Positions 7,176 to 15,053 of a DNA stretch of 16,746 bases are shown here, in pieces. Numbering within the stretch: the stretch's first letter is position 1; every line of letters starts with the position of its first letter. Under the pieces are notes generated by a model that saw nothing but the letters and a program-made list of their open reading frames with translations, was not told the DNA's origin and ran no database searches. Position numbers and translations under genes: made by a program. The DNA is from JAZDKP01 sp043802925. GTDB lineage: Bacteria > Fibrobacterota > OXYB2-FULL-49-7 > JAEUSG01. The stretch spans positions 1 through 16,746 of the forward strand of contig JAZDKP010000051.1 in assembly GCA_043802925.1 (NCBI GenBank), written 5' to 3'.

Positions 7176-8458
7176 TATTGAGTTTCCTCGTGTTTGTGCA
7201 CGAACTCGGCCATTTTCTCGTGGCCAAACGGGCCGGCGTGCGTGTCGAGACCTTCTCAATGGGCTTTGGCCCCAAGCTCCTTCGCTTCCGTTACGGCGAA
7301 ACCGAATACTGCATCTCGGCGCTGCCCTTCGGTGGCTACGTCAAAATGACCGGGCAGGAAGATTTGGGCGTGCCCGACGCAACCGCGGGGGACCCCCGCG
7401 ATTTCCGGAGCCAGCCCATTCGTACCCGCATTGCCATCGTGGCCGCAGGACCGGCCTTCAACTACCTCCTCGCGCTTTTCGTCCTTACGCTCATGTACGC
7501 TTCGGGTGTACGCGAGGCCATCAGTCCGGCCCCGGTCGTGGGCTATGTGGCCGACTCGTCGCGGGGCCAAGCCGCGGGCTTTTGCGCGGGTGACACGCTC
7601 CTCACGCTTCAGGGCAAACCCGTGGCCTCCTGGGAGTCCGCGATCATGGAAATCGCCCTGCGGTCCGAAACGCCCGTGCCGGTCACGGTGCGTGGCGCGG
7701 GGGGCGCGCGCGCGCTCACGCTGGTGCCGAAAAAGACCGGTCGCGAGGGCATCGGCGTCTCCGGGCTTTACCCGGCCGAGCCTGTGATTCTGGGCGGCGT
7801 CGTGGCCGGCGGGCCCGCGGAAAAGGCCGGCCTCCGCACGGGCGATACCGTGGTGGCCGCGGACGGTGTTCCTGTACCCGCGTGGGATGCGCTGGTTGAC
7901 CGCATCATGTCCGACAGCCTCCGCCCCCTCGCACTCACAGTGCGGAACGCGCAGGGCCTCCGGACCGTCACGGTCACGCCCGAATACAATACCCGTGAAA
8001 AGCGGTCCATGATTGGCGTGTCGCGCGGCGCGACCTATGTCAAAAAGCGCTACCCGCTTCCCACGGCCTTTTCCAAGGCCCTGCGCCATACCGGGGATGA
8101 CGCGCTCATGATCGTCAAGTTCCTCAAGGCCCTGGTCTCGGCTCGCGTGTCGGTCAAGAGCATGGCCGGCCCGGTGGGAATCGTGCATCTCTCCGGGGAG
8201 GTGGCCCGAAGCGGGTTTGACGTGTTCCTGCTTTTTCTCGCCATGATCAGCGTCAACCTGGCGGTGGTGAACCTCTTCCCCTTTCTCATCATCACGGACG
8301 GCGGGGTCATCTTCTTCCTCCTCATTGAGCGATTCCGCGGCCGGCCTCTTACGCCGCGCCACCAGGCGGCCATCCAGCAGGCCGCCATCTTTGCCATCCT
8401 CGCGCTCTTTCTGCTCATCACGTATAACGACATTTTCCGTCTTGTCCGGGGACAATGA
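7151..8458 (+). CDS. rseP: RseP-type site-2 zinc metalloprotease with two PDZ domains
   Basis: This is an intramembrane protease that cuts single-pass substrates such as anti-sigma factors or leftover signal peptides. The 435-residue product has the zinc motif HELGH (17-21) in the first membrane helix. It also has the GFGPKL and LPFGGYVKM segments, a second helix near 93-115, PDZ1 about 125-195, PDZ2 about 208-278, and C-terminal helices (about 355-392 and 405-425). The third zinc ligand lies in N374-LFPFLIIT-D383-GG, which has one residue more than the usual NxxPxxxLDG spacing. GAGG just upstream supports ATG 7151, inside the dxr end. Family membership is sure; the substrate and true regulatory role are not. 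Confidence 0.93.
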   Translation: MGIVLGVLILSFLVFVHELGHFLVAKRAGVRVETFSMGFGPKLLRFRYGETEYCISALPFGGYVKMTGQEDLGVPDATAGDPRDFRSQPIRTRIAIVAAGPAFNYLLALFVLTLMYASGVREAISPAPVVGYVADSSRGQAAGFCAGDTLLTLQGKPVASWESAIMEIALRSETPVPVTVRGAGGARALTLVPKKTGREGIGVSGLYPAEPVILGGVVAGGPAEKAGLRTGDTVVAADGVPVPAWDALVDRIMSDSLRPLALTVRNAQGLRTVTVTPEYNTREKRSMIGVSRGATYVKKRYPLPTAFSKALRHTGDDALMIVKFLKALVSARVSVKSMAGPVGIVHLSGEVARSGFDVFLLFLAMISVNLAVVNLFPFLIITDGGVIFFLLIERFRGRPLTPRHQAAIQQAAIFAILALFLLITYNDIFRLVRGQ

Positions 8459-8459
8459 C

Positions 8460-9959
8460 ATGTCAAACCAAATCCTGCTGACGGCCCTGCCCCCCGAACT
8501 CCTGTCCGCGCTCTCCGTCATCGCGTCCGAGAACGGTTACAGGACCGAGGTGGCGGCAACGCGCGATGTGTGCCAGGAGATCCTGCTCAACCAGGACATC
8601 CTCGCCATCCTCCTCAACGTGACGCTGGTCACCGAGGACCCCCGCATCATCGAAGTCCTCAAGTTCTATTCCAACAGCGTCCAGTTCATCCTGTATTCCG
8701 AGGACCCGGCGTTCCAGATTGACGAGGTCGCGTCACGCAAGGACATCGTGGGCGTGCTCTATGGCGCTCCCGTGGCCCGGCCGCTCTTCCTTGACTTCCT
8801 CAATGCGGCGCGCCGGCTCTACCTGCTCGAAAAGCGGATCGAGTCCGTCAATTTCGCCCTGCAGGAGAACCAGTCCGCGGCCGCGGAGCTCAACCTCAAG
8901 AACAAGGTGCTCGAACGGGAGCGTAACTTCAACGAGTCCATCATCTCCTCCATCGCTTACGGCCTCATTATCGTCGACACCGAGGGCGCAATCATGCTCC
9001 TGAACGGGATGGGACGCAAGGTGTTCGGCATCACGGCGGAGGACGTTTACGGTTCCAACTACGAGACGCAGATTTACGAAAGTGTGCGCGAAAACCTCAC
9101 GGCCGTGGCCAAAGAAACGCTCGCGACCCGGCAGTCCCGCGAAGTGGACGGCTTCACGGTGCGCGAGGACATGATCATCTCCTACTCGGTGTCGGTCATC
9201 AAGGACAATTTCGAGAACGTCATTGGGCTCATGTTCCTGGGTCGCGATGTCACGGAATGGGACCAGATGACCCACCAGCTCTTCCAGGCCGAAAAACTGG
9301 CCACCATGGGCACCATGCTCTCGGGCATCGCCCATGAGCTGCGCAACCCGCTTACCATCATCAACGCGCGCGCCCAGCGGCTCCTCGCGGGCCCGTCCGC
9401 GGAGCTCAACGACCGGGCGCGCAAGGCCGTGGAGTCCATCGAGGACCAGAGCAAGCGGTGCGGGGAAATCATCAACAACCTGCTCGACTTTTCGCGTAAA
9501 AAGGTGGCCGGCATCGTGCTGGCCAATGTCAACGAGATCATCGACAGCGCGCTCAATTTCCTCGCCTTTGAGCACCGTGCCGACGGCATCGAGATTCTCC
9601 GCAACTTTTCGGAGAACTGCATCGCCCGCTGCGACAAAAACCAGATGGAGCAGGTCTTCCTCAACCTCTTTACCAACGCCTGTGACGCCATGGCCGGCAG
9701 CGGCAACCTCGTTTTGACTACCGAGAACTCGGAAAATTATATTCGTATCAGCGTGCGGGACACGGGCCCCGGCATTTCCGACGAGCACAAGAAGAAGATT
9801 TTCGATCCCTTCTTCACCACCAAGGAAGCGGGCAAGGGGACCGGACTCGGACTCGCTATTGTCTACAAAATCATCCAGGCCCACAAGGGCCGCCTTGTAC
9901 TGAGAAGCAAAGTGGGGCAGGGGACCACCTTTATCATCCTTTTGCCCAAGGTGCAGTGA
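8460..9959 (+). CDS. soluble histidine kinase: degenerate receiver-PAS-HisKA-HATPase
   Basis: This is the sensor kinase of a two-component pair, 499 residues with no membrane segment, so presumably cytosolic. Residues 1-120 follow the alternating beta/alpha pattern of a receiver domain. The phospho-acceptor position reads N53 (ILLNVTL), the acidic pair of strand 1 is absent and the conserved Lys-Pro near 103 is missing, so it should not be phosphorylated. A helical linker (about 120-155) follows. Then come a PAS domain (about 155-268), the HisKA H-box with H292 (AHELRNPLTI), the N-box N406 (LFTNACDAM), the G1 box D434-TGPGIS and the G2 box GKGTGLGLAI (about 461-470). ATG 8460 lies 1 nt after the rseP stop with GGGGA upstream. 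The partner regulator starts 1 nt later. The sensed signal is unknown. Confidence 0.92.
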   Translation: MSNQILLTALPPELLSALSVIASENGYRTEVAATRDVCQEILLNQDILAILLNVTLVTEDPRIIEVLKFYSNSVQFILYSEDPAFQIDEVASRKDIVGVLYGAPVARPLFLDFLNAARRLYLLEKRIESVNFALQENQSAAAELNLKNKVLERERNFNESIISSIAYGLIIVDTEGAIMLLNGMGRKVFGITAEDVYGSNYETQIYESVRENLTAVAKETLATRQSREVDGFTVREDMIISYSVSVIKDNFENVIGLMFLGRDVTEWDQMTHQLFQAEKLATMGTMLSGIAHELRNPLTIINARAQRLLAGPSAELNDRARKAVESIEDQSKRCGEIINNLLDFSRKKVAGIVLANVNEIIDSALNFLAFEHRADGIEILRNFSENCIARCDKNQMEQVFLNLFTNACDAMAGSGNLVLTTENSENYIRISVRDTGPGISDEHKKKIFDPFFTTKEAGKGTGLGLAIVYKIIQAHKGRLVLRSKVGQGTTFIILLPKVQ

Positions 9960-9960
9960 T

Positions 9961-10884
9961 ATGGTCCATGGACGCATCCTGTTGGTCGACGACGAGCGCG
10001 ACCTCCTCGAAATCCTGGGGGAGTTCCTCCAGGACGAGGGGTTCGAGGTGGCCACGGCCTCCGACGGCGTCGAGGCGCTGGCCCTCCTCGCCCAAGACCC
10101 CGCATTCGACCTCCTCCTCTCCGACATCAACATGCCCCACATGAAGGGCTTCGAACTCATTGAGCGCGCCAAGCAGCTCTACCCGGCCCTCAAGTCCGCG
10201 CTCATCACGGCCTACGACATCAACAGCTACATCGATCTCGCCCAGCGGTACAACATCGGCAACATCATCGCCAAGACCTCGCCTTTCAACTTCAAGGATT
10301 TCCTTGTCCATGTCCAGAGTCTGGTGACCGGCGATATCTTCGGCCTTGAAAAACATTTTACCCCGCGCCAAATCCAGGGCACCCTCACGATTACGCATTC
10401 CAGCCAGATTGAAAGCGCCATCCAGACCCTCTTTGCCCTTTATTCGCAGTTTCCCCGCGCGGAACGCGTCAAGACCGCGCTCCGCGAGTTGGTGGTCAAC
10501 GCCGTCTACTACGGCGCCAAAAACGAGGACGGCGCGCGCAAGGACGAATGGAAACTCGACGTGGCCCTGGCCGAGGACGAGTACGTTTTCATCCAGTACA
10601 TGGGGGATGCCGAAAGAATCGGCATCTCCATCATCGACCAGAAGGGCAAGCTGAAAAAGGCCGACGTCCTCTACTGGCTCGAACGCAACATCTCCCGCGA
10701 TCCCATCTCCGGCCTTGTTAAAAGCCTCGACGACGAGCATGGCCGCGGCCTTTTTATTTCCCGCGAGTTCATCGATTCGCTTATTATCAATATCGCGCCC
10801 GGCAAACGGACCGAAATCATCATTCTTAACTACCTCCAGCAGACCTACAAGGGTTTCAAGCCCCTCATCATCAACGAGCTGTAG
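9961..10884 (+). CDS. response regulator with C-terminal GHKL (anti-sigma-like) ATPase output
   Basis: The 307-residue protein begins with a complete receiver domain (1-120): acidic pair D10 D11, phospho-acceptor D55 in LLLSDINMP, T83 and K105. No DNA-binding domain follows. Residues about 145-295 instead look like a GHKL ATPase of the HATPase_c_2 / RsbW-SpoIIAB kind. There is an N-box ELVVNAVYYGA (176-186, N180), a G1-like D226 in IIDQKGK and a glycine-rich EHGRGLFISREF (259-270). No H-box is present, so it is not a histidine kinase core. The likely role is phosphorylation-controlled binding or kinase activity on a protein partner, for example a STAS-domain protein or sigma factor; this is inference. 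It pairs with the kinase just upstream (1-nt gap). prmC starts 21 nt later. Confidence 0.88.
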   Translation: MVHGRILLVDDERDLLEILGEFLQDEGFEVATASDGVEALALLAQDPAFDLLLSDINMPHMKGFELIERAKQLYPALKSALITAYDINSYIDLAQRYNIGNIIAKTSPFNFKDFLVHVQSLVTGDIFGLEKHFTPRQIQGTLTITHSSQIESAIQTLFALYSQFPRAERVKTALRELVVNAVYYGAKNEDGARKDEWKLDVALAEDEYVFIQYMGDAERIGISIIDQKGKLKKADVLYWLERNISRDPISGLVKSLDDEHGRGLFISREFIDSLIINIAPGKRTEIIILNYLQQTYKGFKPLIINEL

Positions 10885-10905
10885 GCGCATTTCCGTCCTC
10901 CCCGT

Positions 10906-11739
10906 ATGACCCTGCTCGAAATCCTGAAAAAGACCGAAGGCTTCTTTCGCGGCCGCGGCCTCGACAGCCCCCGGCTTGACGCCGAACTGCTCCTCGCGCA
11001 CCTGCTCCGCTGCAAACGACTCGATCTCTACCTCCAGTATGACAAGCCGCTCACTCCGGCCGAGACGGACGCCTACCGTGAACTCGTGCGCCGCCGCGGC
11101 AACCGCGAGCCCCTTCAGTATGTCATTGGCAGGGCCCCCTTCCTCGATTTCGAGGTCGCGGTGCGGCCCGGCGTTCTTATTCCGCGGCCCGAGACCGAAA
11201 TCCTGGCCCAGGCCGTGTTCAGCGATAATCCGGACCTCTCCGGCAAACAGATCCTCGACTTATGCACGGGCAGCGGCGTGCTTGCCCTGGCGCTCAAGCG
11301 CCGTTATCCCGATGCCGCGGTCACGGGCAGCGACATCAGCCCCGATGCGCTGGCCCTGGCCCGTGCCAACGGGGCCGGTCTCGATATCGAGTGGATCCTT
11401 TCGGACCGCTTCGTCGCGCTCATGGGCCGCACGTTCGACCTTATGACCGTCAACCCGCCCTATGTGCGCCGCACGGACCTCGCTGGCCTGGAACCCGAGG
11501 TACGCGACCATGAACCCGGGCTCGCACTCGACGGGGGAGAGGATGGGTTGGATTTTTACAGGGCTTTTCTTAACGAGGCCCCTGCGTACCTCGCTGCCGG
11601 AGGACGGGCTTACCTCGAAATGGGGGCAGGACAGGTTGTGGCGGTGACCGGACTGGCGCAGGAGGCGGGATTTTTAGTCGTGCGGGTGGAAAAGGACCTT
11701 TCGGGAATCGAACGCGTGGCGGTTTTGCAACAGGGCTAA
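10906..11739 (+). CDS. prmC: peptide chain release factor N5-glutamine methyltransferase
   Basis: PrmC (HemK) methylates the glutamine of the GGQ motif in RF1 and RF2 using S-adenosylmethionine, which speeds termination. The 277-residue product has the N-terminal helical domain (about 1-85), then RPETE (94-98), the SAM loop DLCTGSG (118-124) and the catalytic NPPY (183-186), which binds the substrate glutamine. prfA, a frequent neighbour, is not in the window. It is the last plus-strand gene. Its stop (11737-11739) overlaps the end of the convergent acetyltransferase gene. Confidence 0.95.
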   Translation: MTLLEILKKTEGFFRGRGLDSPRLDAELLLAHLLRCKRLDLYLQYDKPLTPAETDAYRELVRRRGNREPLQYVIGRAPFLDFEVAVRPGVLIPRPETEILAQAVFSDNPDLSGKQILDLCTGSGVLALALKRRYPDAAVTGSDISPDALALARANGAGLDIEWILSDRFVALMGRTFDLMTVNPPYVRRTDLAGLEPEVRDHEPGLALDGGEDGLDFYRAFLNEAPAYLAAGGRAYLEMGAGQVVAVTGLAQEAGFLVVRVEKDLSGIERVAVLQQG

Positions 11740-12224
11740 AAACGGATGTCAAATTTCATATAGCATACGGTAAATGGTAGATTGTCAAACCGTTTGATTT
11801 CAGTAACGGTATAGCCAAAGTTCAAGTACCAATCCTTCAGGCGTTTGTTTTCGTCAATAATGGTTATGTAAATGGATGCTTTGCCCAGGCCGGAAGCTCT
11901 TTTCACGGAATCGTGCAACAGGTTTGTTCCGATGCCTGAATGTCGTTTGTCCGGACGGACGCAAACCCGATGAAGGCCGGTATGGTCGCCCTCCGTCATT
12001 TCCAGGGCATAGCATGATATTAATTCAGCGTTTTCCCGGTAACCAAAAAACGCCATATTGTCTTTTTCGGCAACCCTTAACAGGGTGTATTCATCCATAA
12101 AGGCAGGGCTTCCGGGCAGCATTTTTCTTGTAAAATTAAAATCATCCATGACGGTCTGAAAAGAACTGTTTATCAGTTGCCGGACGCTTGAAATGTGCGC
12201 TTGTAAGTCGATGGGTTCAAACAT
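11736..12224 (-). CDS. GNAT family N-acetyltransferase
   Basis: The predicted acetyl-CoA dependent acetyltransferase has 162 residues. The acetyl-CoA pyrophosphate loop is visible in motif A, RVCVRPDKRHSGIGTNLL (86-103), with the R/Q-x-x-G-x-G pattern at 94-99. Motif B is represented by DWYLNFGY (131-138). The substrate cannot be read from sequence. There is no obvious Shine-Dalgarno before ATG 12224, which is 16 nt after the NYN gene stop, so coupling is possible. The gene is clearly more AT-rich than its neighbours, which hints at recent acquisition. No DUF1778-type antitoxin lies next to it, so the GNAT toxin class is not supported. Confidence 0.85.
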   Translation of the reverse strand: MFEPIDLQAHISSVRQLINSSFQTVMDDFNFTRKMLPGSPAFMDEYTLLRVAEKDNMAFFGYRENAELISCYALEMTEGDHTGLHRVCVRPDKRHSGIGTNLLHDSVKRASGLGKASIYITIIDENKRLKDWYLNFGYTVTEIKRFDNLPFTVCYMKFDIRF

Positions 12225-12240
12225 TTAACTTATCGGGAAA

Positions 12241-13047
12241 TCATTTTGCACGAAGATAGAGTGCTTTCTGGTTTGCTCCGGGAGGGATTCGTTCTTCCGT
12301 CACAAACAGATCCGTTTTGGATTTTACAAGGTCGGACAGTTTTTTGAAGCCATAAATCCTAGAATCGAAGTCCGGCTGGAGTTTTGTCAGATAGCTTCCA
12401 AACGTTCCGAGGTATGCCCAGCCCGCTTCATCGCTTGATTGTTCAAGCGCATCCAATACGAATTTCTTTGGAAAATCAACCGGGGTCCTCGTCGTGTCGG
12501 CCGGCGCTTGGACCGTTGACGCAACGGGATCTTGTTTGGCCTTTGATGTCGCAGTCGTCGGCTCTTTTCGGGATGCCGGCCGGAGCACCTCTGTAAAGAT
12601 GAACTTATGGCAGGAACTTTTGAAAGCCTCAGGGGTTTTCTGCTCACCGAAGCCAAATACGGTCAGTCCCTCCTCCCTGAGACGCATCGCGAGGCCGGTA
12701 AAATCGCTGTCACTTGTGACCAGGCAAAAGCCGTCAAATTTCCGCGTATACAGCAAATCCATGGCGTCAATTATCAATGTGCTGTCCGTTGCATTCTTGC
12801 CTGTGGTGTAGGCAAACTGCTGTACGGGCTTGATGGCGTACTTTTGCAGCACCTTCTTCCACGAGGCGCTGGCCGGGGCGGTGAAATCACCATAGATTCG
12901 TTTGACGGTTGCTTCTCCAAAGCGTGCAATTTCAGCCAGGAGCCCGTCGATGACCGCGGCTTGCGCATTGTCGGCGTCAATGAGGACGGCCAGCCGCATC
13001 GACGGTTCTTCGGTCTCGGTTTTTGTCATGTGTCTGGGAGATGTCAT
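12241..13047 (-). CDS. NYN (PIN-like) nuclease domain protein with C-terminal OST-HTH/LOTUS domain
   Basis: The 268-residue protein has an N-terminal NYN domain of the LabA/DUF88 type (about 18-155). Its acidic metal-binding set is visible: D24 and D26 in LIDADNAQ, D88 and D94 in TDSTLIIDAMD, and D113 and D115 in TSDSDF. A low-complexity linker rich in K, T, P and A (about 156-190) leads to an OST-HTH/LOTUS-like domain (191-268) ending in ALYLRAK. The family suggests RNA cleavage or RNA binding; the target is unknown. Starts at 13047, 13029 or 12999 are all possible, none with a clear Shine-Dalgarno. The last would give MRLAVLIDADN, the usual family N-terminus. It starts 11 nt after the gyrB stop on the same strand. 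Confidence 0.85.
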   Translation of the reverse strand: MTSPRHMTKTETEEPSMRLAVLIDADNAQAAVIDGLLAEIARFGEATVKRIYGDFTAPASASWKKVLQKYAIKPVQQFAYTTGKNATDSTLIIDAMDLLYTRKFDGFCLVTSDSDFTGLAMRLREEGLTVFGFGEQKTPEAFKSSCHKFIFTEVLRPASRKEPTTATSKAKQDPVASTVQAPADTTRTPVDFPKKFVLDALEQSSDEAGWAYLGTFGSYLTKLQPDFDSRIYGFKKLSDLVKSKTDLFVTEERIPPGANQKALYLRAK

Positions 13048-13058
13048 GGGAAGGTGGG

Positions 13059-14993
13059 CTAAATATCCAGATTCTTCACGTTCGTGGAATTGTCCTCAAT
13101 CCACTTGCGCCGGGGCTCCACCTCGTCGCCCATGAGAATGGTGAAGATGCGGTCCGCCTCCACCACGTCCTCGAGTGAGACCCGCAGCATGGTGCGCGAT
13201 TCGGGCATGAGCGTGGTTTCGGCCAGTTGCTCGGGGTTCATTTCGCCCAGGCCCTTGTATCGCTGGATGACCAGCTCGCTGTCGCGATCTGCGCCCAGCT
13301 CCTTGATAATACGCTCCTTTTCCGCCTCGTTGAAAGCATACTTGTGGGTCCGGTTCTTTCCCTTCTTCTTTTCTATTTTGAAGAGGGGCGGCTGGGCGAT
13401 GAACACGTGGCCGCCCTCGATGAGCGTGGGCATGTGACGGAAAAAGAAGGTGAGGAGCAGCGTGCGGATGTGTGAACCATCGACGTCGGCATCGGTCATG
13501 ATGATGATTTTATGATAGCGCAGATTATCAATCTTGAAGTCGTCTTCGGATATGCCCGTGCCGATGGCCGTGATGATGGTCTGGATTTCCTCGTTTGCGA
13601 GGATTTTGTCGAGGCGCGCCTTTTCGACGTTAAGAATTTTACCCTTGAGCGGAAGGATGGCCTGAAACCGGCGGTCGCGGCCACCTTTGGCCGAGCCGCC
13701 CGCGGAATCGCCCTCCACCAGGAAAAGCTCGCACAGTGCCGGATCCTTGGACGAACAGTCGGCCAGCTTGCCGGGAAGACCGCTGCCTTCGAGCAGACTT
13801 TTACGGCGGGCCAGCTGCTTGGCCTGACGGGCCGCTTCGCGCGCGATGGCCGAGGAAATGCACTTTTCAACAATCTTTTTTGCAATAGGTGGATTTTCTT
13901 CAAAATAGATGGCCAGCACCTCGTTGACCGCGGTTTCGACATATCCCCGCACCTCGCTGTTGCCCAGCTTGTGCTTGGTTTGGCCTTCGAACTGCGGTTC
14001 GCGCACCATGACACTCACAACGACCGTGAGGCCTTCGCGCACGTCCTCGCCCGTGATGGCCACCTCCTTGGTTTTGCCGCGCGACTTGAGCAGGTTGTTC
14101 TTTTGGGCGTAGTTGTTGATGGTGCGGGTGAGCGCGGTGCGAAAGCCCACCAGATGCGTGCCGCCGTCCACGGTGTTGATGTTGTTGACGAAAGTGAAGA
14201 GGGTCTCCTGGTAGGAGTCGTTGTACTGGAGCGCGATTTCGATGGGAACCTCGCCCACGCTCTTCTGGATATGCACGGGCTTTTTATGGAGCGGGTTTTT
14301 GTTCTCGTTCAGGTACTCGACAAACGAGACGATGCCGCCCGGATAACAGAACTCGTTGTGTTTTTTATCGTCGCGTTCGTCGGCCAGGGTGATGGTGATG
14401 CCTTTGTTCAGGAACGCGAGTTCGCGCAGGCGCTGGGCCAGGATGTCGTAATGGAAAACCAGTTCGGTAAAAATTTCGGGGTCGGGTTTGAAGCGGGTTT
14501 CGGTGCCGGTTTTTTTTGCGGTGCCCACGATCTCGACCGCGGTCTGGGGGACGCCCTGCTGATAGCGCTGACGGTAGGTTTTGCCGCTGCGGCTGACCGT
14601 GACCGTAAGCTCGATGGAGAGCGCGTTGACGCAGCTGACGCCCACGCCGTGGAGACCGCCCGAAATTTTGTAGGTGTCGGCGTCAAACTTGCCGCCCGCG
14701 TGGAGCACGGTCATGACGACCTCCAGCGCGGACTTGCCTTCGGATTCCATGGTTTCGACCGGAATGCCGCGGCCGTTGTCCACCACCGTGATGCTGTTGT
14801 CGGTGTGGATGGTGACGTTGATTGCGGAACAGTGGCCCGCGAGCGCCTCGTCGACGCTGTTGTCCACGACTTCGAAAACGAGATGATGAAGGCCCTTAAA
14901 GTCGGTGCTGCCGATGTACATGGCCGGCCGTTTGCGGACCGCGGACAGGCCTTTCAGGATCTTGATATTACTGGCATTGTAGGCTTCGGACAT
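13059..14993 (-). CDS. gyrB: DNA gyrase subunit B
   Basis: GyrB is the ATPase subunit of gyrase, which introduces negative supercoils. The 644-residue product is the short form, without the roughly 165-residue insertion of enterobacterial GyrB. Landmarks are RKRPAMYIGST (20-30), E41/N45 of the GHKL ATPase, DNGRGIPVE (72-80), the ATP lid GGLHGVGVS, QTKHKLGN, TOPRIM acidic E427 in EGDSAGGSAKGG and D501/D503/D505 in TDADVDGSH, and the C-terminal RRKWIE. ATG 14993 has CAGGAGGG at 15003-15010, a strong ribosome-binding site. It lies 60 nt downstream of dciA. Confidence 0.97.
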   Translation of the reverse strand: MSEAYNASNIKILKGLSAVRKRPAMYIGSTDFKGLHHLVFEVVDNSVDEALAGHCSAINVTIHTDNSITVVDNGRGIPVETMESEGKSALEVVMTVLHAGGKFDADTYKISGGLHGVGVSCVNALSIELTVTVSRSGKTYRQRYQQGVPQTAVEIVGTAKKTGTETRFKPDPEIFTELVFHYDILAQRLRELAFLNKGITITLADERDDKKHNEFCYPGGIVSFVEYLNENKNPLHKKPVHIQKSVGEVPIEIALQYNDSYQETLFTFVNNINTVDGGTHLVGFRTALTRTINNYAQKNNLLKSRGKTKEVAITGEDVREGLTVVVSVMVREPQFEGQTKHKLGNSEVRGYVETAVNEVLAIYFEENPPIAKKIVEKCISSAIAREAARQAKQLARRKSLLEGSGLPGKLADCSSKDPALCELFLVEGDSAGGSAKGGRDRRFQAILPLKGKILNVEKARLDKILANEEIQTIITAIGTGISEDDFKIDNLRYHKIIIMTDADVDGSHIRTLLLTFFFRHMPTLIEGGHVFIAQPPLFKIEKKKGKNRTHKYAFNEAEKERIIKELGADRDSELVIQRYKGLGEMNPEQLAETTLMPESRTMLRVSLEDVVEADRIFTILMGDEVEPRRKWIEDNSTNVKNLDI

Positions 14994-15053
14994 GGCGTTA
15001 AACCCTCCTGGGTATATCAGTGAATCGCGCGTTTATGCACGGGTATTTAAGGT

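Noticed and set aside
8733..10172. Long minus-strand open frame opposite the kinase/regulator pair
   Set aside because: Low-complexity composition and full overlap with two well-supported genes with intact motifs.
11736..12224. GNAT toxin of a toxin-antitoxin system
   Set aside because: No small DNA-binding antitoxin gene beside it; the neighbour is a NYN-LOTUS protein.
13512..15023. Very long plus-strand open frame opposite gyrB
   Set aside because: It is the complement of a fully convincing gyrB; the long frame follows from codon bias in high-GC DNA.
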